The translations under genes were made by a program, and so were the position numbers. The notes beneath the pieces are model-generated. The model made no database searches, was not told the DNA's origin, and saw only the letters and a program-made list of their open reading frames with translations. From a virus, in IMG/VR virus record IMGVR_UViG_3300013099_000088, positions 1-24,272 of that record: a stretch of 24,272 nucleotides of DNA. The stretch is one strand, 5' to 3'. This document shows, in pieces, positions 13,676 through 21,597 of this stretch (position 1 is the first letter of the stretch; every line of letters starts with the position of its first letter).

Positions 13676-14296
13676 ATGACCGGCGCGGACCTTTTAACTA
13701 CAATAAGAAGTTTATTGCTTGACCCGGATAACGGCGTCTGGAGCGATGTCTTGAAAGTTGCCTTTGTCAATGAGGCCATGAATACCATCGTTGCATTACG
13801 GCCAGATTCTACCGCAGTAACAGCGGAGGTGGCATTGACCAGTGGGACACCCAAACAGGCAATCCCCGCTACCGGTGCTAAATTCTTGGACCTTATCCGT
13901 AATGTTGACGGAAGGGCAATCACAAAGACAGACCGGGGAGCCCTGGGGAAAATTTTCCCTGATTGGCCCACACAAACTGGCTCTGAGGTTAACTATTATA
14001 TGTTTGATGCGGAGAACCCCACATCTTTCTGGGTATTCCCGACACCATCAACCGGGTTCAGCGTTGAAATGGTATACGCTGGCAGCCCGACTGTCTTTAC
14101 TGCAGATGCAAGCTCCCTTGGCCTGCCAGATATATATATTGCTCCTATCACAGAATATGTCCTGTATCGGGCATTGAATATGCAGAGCGCAGGACAGAAC
14201 ACCCAGAAGGCATCTATGCACCTGCAAAATTTTTATACCGCAATTGGTGCCCAGGTGAAAGGGGATTCAATGCTTGCCGCTGTTCAGGAGGGCTAA
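13676..14296 (+). CDS. Head-tail adaptor protein 1 (DUF6682-like)
   Basis: The 206-residue protein starts behind GGAGG. The N-terminal helices LLTTIRSLLLDPDNGVWSD and FVNEAMNTIVALRPDSTAV match the pattern of phage adaptor proteins that bind the portal (L..IR.LL.D....W.D..L..F.NEA...I...RPD), often labelled DUF6682. A beta region and a C-terminal helix pair follow (YIAPITEYVLYRALNMQSA and ASMHLQNFYTAIGA). It would form the ring under the portal. The next gene is three bases on and is a second connector, so the pair acts together. Confidence 0.75.
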   Translation: MTGADLLTTIRSLLLDPDNGVWSDVLKVAFVNEAMNTIVALRPDSTAVTAEVALTSGTPKQAIPATGAKFLDLIRNVDGRAITKTDRGALGKIFPDWPTQTGSEVNYYMFDAENPTSFWVFPTPSTGFSVEMVYAGSPTVFTADASSLGLPDIYIAPITEYVLYRALNMQSAGQNTQKASMHLQNFYTAIGAQVKGDSMLAAVQEG

Positions 14297-14299
14297 TAA

Positions 14300-14845
14300 A
14301 TGGATCGGTTTTTACCTTTTATAAGGCCATACGTCCCAGGATGTTCGAACGATTGGATTAGCCGGGCGGTTCTGAATGCTGCCACCCGGTTTTGTGTCCG
14401 TTCACGGATTTGGCAGGCGGAAACGGAACACTCAATGGCTGTAGATGACCAGGCTATTACAGTGACCCTTTTAGATGATGCCGTTGTTGATTCTGTCAAA
14501 GTGTCCGGTCCATATTGGTTCCGGGCAGATTACACCCTGGCAGGAAACGTCATTACATTTGATGATGCGTTTAGCAACGCAATTGACATTACGGTTGTTT
14601 CGTATTTCAAGCCTGACAGAGAGGCTGTTTTCTTGGACGATACCCTTTGTGACAACTGGTTTGAGGGCATTGAGTCTGGGGCAAATGCGGAATTAATGCG
14701 GATGCCAGGTAAGCCATGGACGAACCTTGAACTTTCCGCTGTCAATCAGAAAATATATCTGCATAGCGTTGGAGAGGCAACGGTCAGGGCAAACAAAGCG
14801 AACACACAAGAAGTCTTGGTCGTAAAACCAAGGAGATTCATATGA
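14300..14845 (+). CDS. Head-tail adaptor or tail completion protein 2
   Basis: A 181-residue protein with site CAGGAGGG. The opening IRPYVPGCSNDWISRAVLNAATRFCVRSRIWQ (residues about 8-38; key PGC...D...A...A...FC..(T/S)RIW) is the well-known start of phage proteins encoded beside DUF6682-type adaptors. A beta-rich middle (ITVTLLDDAVVDSVKVSG) and helix FEGIESGANAELMRMPGKPW follow. It most likely binds adaptor 1 and joins head to tail. The gene overlaps the next one by ATGA. Confidence 0.72.
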   Translation: MDRFLPFIRPYVPGCSNDWISRAVLNAATRFCVRSRIWQAETEHSMAVDDQAITVTLLDDAVVDSVKVSGPYWFRADYTLAGNVITFDDAFSNAIDITVVSYFKPDREAVFLDDTLCDNWFEGIESGANAELMRMPGKPWTNLELSAVNQKIYLHSVGEATVRANKANTQEVLVVKPRRFI

Positions 14846-16467
14846 TTGATATCTCTCAGTTTGCCGGTGAGATCCCAAAACTGTCCTATAAGCTCTTACC
14901 TGTCAATGCAGCAGAGGTCGCAACTAATTGTGACATTGAAACTGGTCGGCTGCAGGCAAGCAAAGGGGTTTCTTCTGTCACAGATGTGGCCACAGGAACA
15001 CAAACCATATATAGGATGAATTCGGGGAAATTTCTCCAATGGACTGACAAGGTAAATGTTGTGAAATCTCTCGTTGCTGATTCTGGTTACCGGATTCTAT
15101 TTTCCGGAGATTCGTATCCCAAGGACACCAACGCCGATCTTGCCCTGGGTTCATCTTCTTACCCAGCGGCAACCAGGCGTCTTGGGATACCCGCACCTGA
15201 TACGGCGTTAACGATTGGCATTAACGGGACACCGGAAGACGATGCCGAAGTTCTCCGGGCTTGCTCTTACGTTTATACAATCGTGGGCAAGTGGGAAGAT
15301 GGGAGCGAGGTTGAATCAGCACCATCCCCACCTACGGCAGTTATAGATCAGTATGACGGTGTAACGTTTGAATTGTCCGGGTTTGTAAATTCGGAGTTAG
15401 CGGGGGTATATACAACTCATTATCGTATGTATCGTCTTAATTCTGGGAATTACGGGGCAGAATATCAATTTGTTGATGATTTTTCTACCGGGACCACAAC
15501 ATATCCGGATAATGTCGATGATGCGGACCTGGGGGAAGTGATACCATCAACGGAATGGACGTCCCCAGATGCGAGTCTTGAAGGAATAATCGCAACCTCA
15601 CATGGCCTGGTCTTCGGATTTGTCGGCAACACAATTTATCCGTCAGAGGTCTTTATCCCATACGCCTACCCTACTGTATATAGCCTGGTTACTGAATCTG
15701 ATATTGTCGGGTTGGGATACACAGGTTCAATGGTTGTAGTATTAACGGATACTGTTCCATATGTATTGATTGGGCAAGATCCATCAACGATGTCAATCCA
15801 AAGACTTGGCTATCAACAGCCGTGCGTGGCCGAAAGGTCCATAGTAAACCTTCCTGGCGGGGTCGTTTATGCGTCTGCTGATGGTCTGTTTTCAATAGGG
15901 GAGTCCGGAGCCGGGTCCTTGATCACAAAAGATATTTTCACAAAAACCCAATGGAACGACCTTTCTCCTGAAAACCTACTCGGGTTCTATTATAATGATG
16001 CCTATTACGGGTTCTTTACTGGCACCGTCAATGGGTTCAGATTCGATTTGACCACTGGTATATATGACAGCCTTTCTCTATCGCAACCAGTATATGGCGG
16101 TGAATATTGCCCGGAAGATGATTTGCTGTATTTGATACAAACCAAATCATCTGTAAGGGAAATTGTTTCTTGGGGCCAGGGCAGTTACCAGGATTATACC
16201 TGGAAGTCGAAAGGATTTTCCTCTCCGGGACTACTGGCATATACAGCTGGATTTATCCAGGGGGACTTTGATCCGGGAGACATTGTTTTTAATTTGTATG
16301 TAAATGGAGTCCTGTCCTTTACCACCACGATTGATAGCGATGACATCTTTAGGATATCCCCCAAACTTGGACACACATTTCAGATTGAGGTCATTGGCAA
16401 GGCCACGATAGACCGCATTGTCATTGGCCCGTCTGTAACAGATATAATAGAGGTGATCAATGGCTGA
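14842..16467 (+). CDS. Probable tail nozzle or beta-propeller-type tail structural protein
   Basis: A 541-residue protein coupled to adaptor 2 by a four-base overlap. It begins MIDISQFAGEIPKLSYKLLPVNAAEVATNCDIETG, a start shared by many phage tail proteins encoded after the adaptors (key GEIP, LLP.NAA..A.NC). The body has repeated beta units: YRMNSGKFLQW near 55, a beta-sandwich-like insert YVYTIVGKWEDGSEVESAPSPP, and blades such as GGVVYASADGLFSIGE and LLGFYYNDAYYGFF. Repeating Gly/Tyr/Phe-rich strands suggest a propeller, comparable to nozzle proteins of short-tailed phages. Its exact place in the tail is inferred from gene order. Confidence 0.65.
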   Translation: MIDISQFAGEIPKLSYKLLPVNAAEVATNCDIETGRLQASKGVSSVTDVATGTQTIYRMNSGKFLQWTDKVNVVKSLVADSGYRILFSGDSYPKDTNADLALGSSSYPAATRRLGIPAPDTALTIGINGTPEDDAEVLRACSYVYTIVGKWEDGSEVESAPSPPTAVIDQYDGVTFELSGFVNSELAGVYTTHYRMYRLNSGNYGAEYQFVDDFSTGTTTYPDNVDDADLGEVIPSTEWTSPDASLEGIIATSHGLVFGFVGNTIYPSEVFIPYAYPTVYSLVTESDIVGLGYTGSMVVVLTDTVPYVLIGQDPSTMSIQRLGYQQPCVAERSIVNLPGGVVYASADGLFSIGESGAGSLITKDIFTKTQWNDLSPENLLGFYYNDAYYGFFTGTVNGFRFDLTTGIYDSLSLSQPVYGGEYCPEDDLLYLIQTKSSVREIVSWGQGSYQDYTWKSKGFSSPGLLAYTAGFIQGDFDPGDIVFNLYVNGVLSFTTTIDSDDIFRISPKLGHTFQIEVIGKATIDRIVIGPSVTDIIEVING

Positions 16468-19189
16468 TCCTGTAATCCCAAACGTGCCGACTTCTCTTTC
16501 CCCTTCTGAAATTGCATTTTTTACAGCGCTCAAAAGCGGGATAGAATATCTTTTCGGTCAGGGCCGGTTTAAAGAAGATGACAGGGCCGTTAAGGTCAGT
16601 GAGCTGGACGCCTTGAGAGCACAATTAGGCCAAAATATAGATAGTGTTGCCCTGGGAGGAATGGGAGACACTGATCTGGGCGATGCCCCGGACCCGCCGA
16701 CAAATCTGATAGTCACCAAAATCCCGTTTGTCCACATTCTTACCTGGGACAACCCAACAGACATAACTGCTTGGTACATTGAAGTATGGGCAGCAGAGGG
16801 CAGCCAGAGCAGGGATGACGCCAGGCTTGAAGGCATCTATACCATAACAGAAGATGTAAGGGGAGAAGAGGGGACCTTTAAGCACTCCGGATTTACACCA
16901 ACGGAAGACATGACGTATTGGATAAGATCGGTTTCTTATAGTGGGCTTTACTCCCAATGGTGTCCACCTGACGATCAAGGTGGGTATGTTGTCCCTGGAG
17001 ACGAGACTCTTCAGGATTTCATTGATGGCATCTTAGATATCTTGCATGGAAATATCACAGAGAATGAACTTTACCAGGATCTTAATAGCCGGATTGATTT
17101 GATTGATGCGGATGACTTTGGTCTATGGGATAAGGTGGAAGAGCTTAGGCTTACTGCCCTTACTTTCACGGACTATGAAAATAAGACGTATGCCATTGGT
17201 GATATCGTTGAGTACAACAATAAACTTTATATTTGTATCCAGACAATATCATCTCTCCCGGCCCCGATTCCTACGAATACAAGCTATTGGGAAAAGATAG
17301 GTATCACGGCATCCTTGACAACAAGCGTTACCGCCAACTCAAGTGCAATCGGTTTGGTGACATCGACAGTCAACGATACAGAGGATGGCGTTCTTGCCAA
17401 TGCCTCTAAGATAGATGATTTGGCAGGTGATATAACAGATCCGTTGACGGGTCTTGGCGCCAGTGCCAATGCAATAGACGCCCTTGAAGTGACCGTTAAC
17501 CATTCTATCACGGGGGTTCTTGCCAATGCCTCTAATATAACGGATTTAACGTCTGCCATAGAAGACCCGACAACGGGCCTTGACGCTAGCGCAGGTGCTA
17601 TTGACATACTCCAAGCTGCTGTAAGCCATGACGTGATCGGGCTTGTAGCAAGCTCGAATAGGATAACGGCTTTAGCTGTCACTGTTGGCAACATAGATAC
17701 TGAAGGTATCTCGGTAAACGCAGATGCCATAGATAGCCTTGAAGTGACCGTGAACCATTCTGTGACTGGCGTATCTGCCAGTGCCTTAAAGATAACGAAT
17801 TTAACGGCTACTATAGAAGATCCTGTGACCGGGCTCTCTGTAACCGCTGGTGCCGTAAGTTCCCTGCAGACCGATGTGTCAGATATCGAGGGTGATATCA
17901 CCGCCATATCCAGTGCTGTTACCGGAGTAACCACGACAGTAGGTGAAAACACTACAGCCGTTGAGGTTGTAGCCGAAAGCGTTGATGGCCTTGAAGGAAA
18001 ATACACCGTCAAGGTTGACAACAACGGGTATGTGTCCGGTTTCGGCTTGGCCAGCACGAACAACAATAGCACCCCCACCAGTGAGTTCATTGTGCTGGTG
18101 GATGAGTTCAAGATCGTCACCCCGGGCAAAAGCCCCTGTGTGCCCTTTGCCGTTGGGACTGTTAGTGGGGTTTCTACTGTTGGCATTGACGGAAACATGG
18201 TCGTGGATGGGACTATCACGGCATTAAAGATTGATGCAGATGCCATAACGGCCAATCACATAGATGCCAATGTCATTAATTCCACACACATTGCGGCAGA
18301 TGCAATACAGGCCGAACATATTGATACTTCTGAAATATATGTGGGTATGCTTTTGCAGAGTACAAGTTATTCTTCCAGGGTAAGTGGTTGGAAGATAGAC
18401 AATAACGGAATAGAAGTTAATTCTTCTGGTGGGCTTACCCTTAATCAAAATTCTGATATCTATTTTGCCGATTCTTCCGGAAACCAAGAGTCCAGGATTG
18501 ATAATGTCCCCGGATACTCCGGTCCCATGGGGGATTCGTCAATAATCTGGTATTCTGACTATAGTGTTTGTATCCCTAACCTTCGAACCGAAAAATTATA
18601 CATAGACGAATCATCCTCCAATAACGATATAGGAGAGGATTTAAGGCCATTTAACGATATCTACACTGAGCGGATTAATTTCAGAAGGACGTATGATTAT
18701 ATTCAAGCTGAATATTCTGATGAAATGTGGTGGATGTATTTTTATGTTGGAAATGCCTATCGGATGACGCTTGCCTCAAACGGAAAACTTTGGATTTCCG
18801 GGGAGTGTTCTGCAAACTCTTTTGTAGACAGGTCCCATATTTATACTGGAGACAATGCAATTGATCTGTTGAAGGCTATCCAGCCTGAGTCTCAAGATAA
18901 CTCTCCAGGATCATGGAAGAAGGTGGACCATGATACTCTGCCAGATACTGTTAAGGTCACATCCAAGAGGACAGAGATTAGAGAAAAGGTCAGCGGAAAG
19001 CTGGTGCAAAAAAAAGACCTCCCGAAAGATCACAATCCAGAAGACTACGACGAAATTGAAATAGAAGTCCCAGGTCGTGATATCGGTCGGCAGCTTCAAA
19101 TAGCCACACAAGCAATCCTCCTTTTGACTGCACGTGTGGAAAAGTTAGAATCTCAACTTGAAAAACAGGAGTCCAAAAAAGCACAATGA
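16460..19189 (+). CDS. Tail fibre / host-recognition protein with FN3-like, CBM-like, 21-residue repeat and gpJ-type (DUF1983-like) regions
   Basis: The 909-residue protein starts eight bases inside the preceding gene, behind AGAGGTG. Residues 1-70 would anchor to the tail. Residues 75-175 (DAPDPPTNL ... YWIRSVSYSG) look like a fibronectin type III domain. Residues 236-282 (YENKTYAIGDIVEYNNKLYIC ... YWEKIG, key GD(I)V.YN.KLY.C and YW) resemble a CBM5/12 chitin-binding-like module. Eight 21-22-residue repeats span 310-478. Residues 515-628 (YTVKVDNNGYVSGFGL ... ALKIDADAITANHI) match the C-terminal DUF1983-type region of lambda gpJ-like tail tip proteins. A beta region with many Asn and Ser leads to a C-terminal part (from about 787) ending in GRQLQIATQAILLLTARVEKLE, a trimerising coiled coil. 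It would bind the cell surface. The mosaic make-up points to exchange between phages. Confidence 0.85.
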   Translation: MADPVIPNVPTSLSPSEIAFFTALKSGIEYLFGQGRFKEDDRAVKVSELDALRAQLGQNIDSVALGGMGDTDLGDAPDPPTNLIVTKIPFVHILTWDNPTDITAWYIEVWAAEGSQSRDDARLEGIYTITEDVRGEEGTFKHSGFTPTEDMTYWIRSVSYSGLYSQWCPPDDQGGYVVPGDETLQDFIDGILDILHGNITENELYQDLNSRIDLIDADDFGLWDKVEELRLTALTFTDYENKTYAIGDIVEYNNKLYICIQTISSLPAPIPTNTSYWEKIGITASLTTSVTANSSAIGLVTSTVNDTEDGVLANASKIDDLAGDITDPLTGLGASANAIDALEVTVNHSITGVLANASNITDLTSAIEDPTTGLDASAGAIDILQAAVSHDVIGLVASSNRITALAVTVGNIDTEGISVNADAIDSLEVTVNHSVTGVSASALKITNLTATIEDPVTGLSVTAGAVSSLQTDVSDIEGDITAISSAVTGVTTTVGENTTAVEVVAESVDGLEGKYTVKVDNNGYVSGFGLASTNNNSTPTSEFIVLVDEFKIVTPGKSPCVPFAVGTVSGVSTVGIDGNMVVDGTITALKIDADAITANHIDANVINSTHIAADAIQAEHIDTSEIYVGMLLQSTSYSSRVSGWKIDNNGIEVNSSGGLTLNQNSDIYFADSSGNQESRIDNVPGYSGPMGDSSIIWYSDYSVCIPNLRTEKLYIDESSSNNDIGEDLRPFNDIYTERINFRRTYDYIQAEYSDEMWWMYFYVGNAYRMTLASNGKLWISGECSANSFVDRSHIYTGDNAIDLLKAIQPESQDNSPGSWKKVDHDTLPDTVKVTSKRTEIREKVSGKLVQKKDLPKDHNPEDYDEIEIEVPGRDIGRQLQIATQAILLLTARVEKLESQLEKQESKKAQ
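17387..17893 (+). repeat. Eight tandem 21-22-codon repeats in the tail fibre gene
   Basis: Units begin GVLANASKI, GLGASANAI, GVLANASNI, GLDASAGAI, GLVASSNRI, GISVNADAI, GVSASALKI and GLSVTAGAV, each followed by a helical half and most ending DP.T or (N/S)H..(T/I). Two types alternate, so the larger period is 42 residues. At DNA level a 20-base string recurs at 17390 and 17516, exactly 126 bases apart, and a 15-base string (CCTTGAAGTGACCGT) recurs at 17482 and 17737. Repeat growth by unequal exchange is likely. The product is probably an extended coiled or beta-helical shaft. Confidence 0.8.
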
Positions 19190-19734
19190 AAAAAAATAAC
19201 ATAACCCTTCTTCCATACACAGAAGTAGACGGAATCCGGACCGCTGCTGATTCTGACATAAAAAGGCTTTTTGCCCGGACGGTTGAAGACGGGTCAGACA
19301 AAATAGTTTTCTATGAGGGCACGATAAAAACCGTTTGTGATTTCTTGGCAATGGCCAAGTCCGGTAATGTACTTTTTTATATTGTCTTGATTGGCGTTGA
19401 TACCGTTGGATATGTTTGGGTCAACCGGCTTGAGAATAAAACTGCACATTTTCATTTCTGCAGTTTCAAGGAATATTGGGGGAAGAATGAAGAGATGGGT
19501 AGGCACATCCTTACCACCATTTTGGGCTGGAAAAATAAAGAGGGCCGGTACATGCTTGACTTGCTGATAGGCTATATCCCTGCATGGAATAAACGAGCAA
19601 TAGCCTTTTCCCTGAAATGCGGGGGCAAGTCTGCAGGCACAATCCCCAATGCAATCTGGAATGGTGAGACACAGAAAAGCGAAGACGCCGTATTTATATA
19701 TTATACAAGGGGGCATGATGATTTACCGGGATAA
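19186..19734 (+). CDS. GNAT-like acetyltransferase-fold protein
   Basis: A 182-residue protein coupled to the fibre gene by a four-base overlap; its own ribosome site is weak. The fold pattern is that of GNAT proteins often encoded beside phage tail genes: a strand IVLIGVDTVGYVWVNRL, AHFHFCSFKEYWG, a helix EEMGRHILTTILGW, and the late motif LIGYIPAWNKRAIAFSLKCGGKSAGT (key IP..N..A......G....G). GNATs move an acyl group from coenzyme A to an amine. The classic R/Q-x-x-G-x-G/A loop is not clear here, so catalytic activity is unproven and a structural or chaperone role is possible. Its position among virion genes suggests modification of virion or host proteins. Confidence 0.6.
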   Translation: MKKNNITLLPYTEVDGIRTAADSDIKRLFARTVEDGSDKIVFYEGTIKTVCDFLAMAKSGNVLFYIVLIGVDTVGYVWVNRLENKTAHFHFCSFKEYWGKNEEMGRHILTTILGWKNKEGRYMLDLLIGYIPAWNKRAIAFSLKCGGKSAGTIPNAIWNGETQKSEDAVFIYYTRGHDDLPG

Positions 19735-20797
19735 TTACGATTATTTGAGAAAGAGATCCATTTATTTCAAGGGGGGTAGCTCGGACTCTGTTGATGAAGT
19801 GTATAACGCCGGGATGCTTCAATTGTCTGAACACCAGCAGGAAATGGCTGATGAATTATTTGCATTCTATAAAAACGGTACTGGTGGTTCCTGGGAAGAA
19901 ACACAGGTCGAAACCAAAGCAGCATCAACAGGGACAAATCAAGTTTGGCAGGATGGTAGCGGAAGGGATGGTATGGGGCGGCAGGTTACCGAAACCTACG
20001 ATATCCCTGCTGAGTACGAAACCCAAAGGACCTGGGTTCCTGATGGCACAACCAACGGGTATATGGATATGGAACAGGCCCAGATAGATGCCAACATGGA
20101 GTTGGTTCCGGGAGAAACAGCTCTGTCTAAAGCCCAGATAGATGCCAACATGGAGTTGATTCCCATTGAAACTGCTGCCCAGGAAAGTGTGCTTGGGTTG
20201 CAAATGGAACAGAATACATCTGCAATGGAACTTCTCCCAGGACAAACGGCTTTAACGCAACAACAAATCAATGCTGAATCCGGTCTGGTTAAATCAAGAT
20301 CAGATACCGAATCGGCCCAATTAAATACGGCTCGGATACAAGCTAATGCCGACAGAAAAGTTATCGGTTATGACCGGGAGGCGAGACAAGCAGCATTCAC
20401 CTATGACAAAGAAAAGTCAATGGCCGACCTTAGTCTACTCCCTCAGCAAACGGCTTTATCAGCACAAACCATGGCTGACACATCCTCTATGATTAATGAG
20501 CGTGCCCCTGTTCGCCAGGCGTTCTATCAGGAGGCACAAAACGGTGTTAATGCAGAGGATAGAGCGAACAGGGCCGCAGCTGATGCCGCTCATGCTTTTG
20601 TAAACTCCAATAGCACATCAAGGCGTGATTCTGCCAGGATGGGCATTAACCCAAATTCTGGACGATTCACAGCGATGCAGACCAGTAACGATATGAACAG
20701 AGCTAAGGCAATTGGCGGGGCAAGAACAACGGCCAGGATCGATGCAGAGAACGAAAACTTTGGTCGGCTACAGACTGCTATGAATTATGGAGGATAA
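19718..20797 (+). CDS. Probable internal virion protein 1, Gln/Ala-rich with short repeats
   Basis: I start at ATG 19718, four bases behind AAGGGGG, giving 359 residues; ATG 19715 is an alternative and a start at 19649 lies inside the preceding gene without a site. After the N-terminus MIYRDNYDYLRKRSIYF comes a helical part rich in Gln, Ala, Glu and Met. The phrase (A)QIDANMEL(I/V)P recurs at an 18-residue spacing, and LLP..TAL variants recur later. The end carries FYQEAQNGVN...A...A...F and ARMGINPNSGRF, a motif I know from phage proteins encoded before the ejection proteins. It has no membrane segment and is likely packed in the capsid or the tail. Confidence 0.6.
   Translation: MIYRDNYDYLRKRSIYFKGGSSDSVDEVYNAGMLQLSEHQQEMADELFAFYKNGTGGSWEETQVETKAASTGTNQVWQDGSGRDGMGRQVTETYDIPAEYETQRTWVPDGTTNGYMDMEQAQIDANMELVPGETALSKAQIDANMELIPIETAAQESVLGLQMEQNTSAMELLPGQTALTQQQINAESGLVKSRSDTESAQLNTARIQANADRKVIGYDREARQAAFTYDKEKSMADLSLLPQQTALSAQTMADTSSMINERAPVRQAFYQEAQNGVNAEDRANRAAADAAHAFVNSNSTSRRDSARMGINPNSGRFTAMQTSNDMNRAKAIGGARTTARIDAENENFGRLQTAMNYGG
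20078..20158 (+). repeat. Tandem 27-bp perfect repeat at 54-bp spacing
   Basis: Bases 20078-20104 and 20132-20158 are identical (beginning GCCCAGATAGATGCC). They encode two copies of an 18-residue repeat in internal virion protein 1. Perfect identity points to a recent duplication, while the later related copies have drifted. Confidence 0.8.
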
Positions 20798-20799
20798 CC

Positions 20800-21585
20800 A
20801 TGTTGTATCAAATTGAAAGTCCATATGGGAAAGCTGAACAAGGGATGTCCCAGGCAATTTCAACATATGGCAAACGGTTCAGGCAAAAGCCAAAAGCAAA
20901 ACAAAACCCGGCGGCAAACATCAAAAGTGTCGTGGATGCAGCTAAGGGCGCATATAAGCTCAAGGACCTTTACAATCAATGGGGCGCTGACGGGGCAGGT
21001 GATACCGATGTATGGGCAAGGGACAATATGGCCAATCTTCCGGACGTAGGAACCCCCCTTGAAAGTATGGGTGGAGGCGGTGAAGGTGTGGTGGATATGT
21101 CTCAAGAGGGCCTTGCCTGGAGCCGACCAGAAACAGCTTTGGGTGGCGGGCCAGCCGGTCCGGAGGCAATAGCAACACCGGCCGTCACGCCAGGTACCCC
21201 GGGAGGCATGCCTCCCACTCCAGCTATGCCGATGGCCGCACCAGAGACAGCCGCCGCAGAGGTCGCACAGATGGCCGCACCTGAAACCGCCATATCTGGT
21301 GGGGCTGGGCTTGATGCCGTTGCCGGTGGCGTTGGTTCAGACATTGCCGCTGGTGGCGCAGCCGTTGAAACTGGGATTGCAGCCGCTGGGGCCGCTGCTG
21401 GTGCAGCCGAAGCAGGGGCGGTAACAATGGGTGTGGCGGGTGCTGCAATACCTGCCGCTGAAGCTGCTGCCTTGGCATCTACCGTGGGAGTGGAAACTGC
21501 AATGGCTGCTGGCTCAGTTGCCGGACCGGTCGGACTTATTGCCGGTGGGTTGGTCGCTGGTATCGGTTCCTTTTTATTTTCATAG
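20800..21585 (+). CDS. Probable internal virion protein 2, Ala/Gly-rich, membrane-active C-terminus
   Basis: A 261-residue protein with site ATGGAGG. Residues 1-75 are basic and helical (SQAISTYGKRFRQKPKAKQN). Residues 80-165 are Gly/Pro/Ala-rich and low in complexity, and 165-225 are almost only Ala and Gly. The end (VAGPVGLIAGGLVAGIGSFLFS, about 240-261) is a hydrophobic glycine-zipper-like segment able to enter a membrane. Proteins of this make-up in the same place act as ejection proteins that help make a channel for DNA in short-tailed phages. There is no signal peptide. The function is inferred from place and composition. Confidence 0.6.
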   Translation: MLYQIESPYGKAEQGMSQAISTYGKRFRQKPKAKQNPAANIKSVVDAAKGAYKLKDLYNQWGADGAGDTDVWARDNMANLPDVGTPLESMGGGGEGVVDMSQEGLAWSRPETALGGGPAGPEAIATPAVTPGTPGGMPPTPAMPMAAPETAAAEVAQMAAPETAISGGAGLDAVAGGVGSDIAAGGAAVETGIAAAGAAAGAAEAGAVTMGVAGAAIPAAEAAALASTVGVETAMAAGSVAGPVGLIAGGLVAGIGSFLFS

Positions 21586-21597
21586 GAGACAAAACAA

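Noticed and set aside
17387-17893. A CRISPR array or diversity-generating template in the fibre repeats
   Set aside because: The repeats are in frame, have no spacers of constant length, and there is no reverse transcriptase or adenine-biased variable region in the window.
17284-18255. A 323-residue minus-strand frame within the tail fibre gene
   Set aside because: It mirrors the Ala/Thr/Ser-rich repeats of the fibre; the + strand frame has domains, a ribosome site and coupled neighbours, the minus frame has none.
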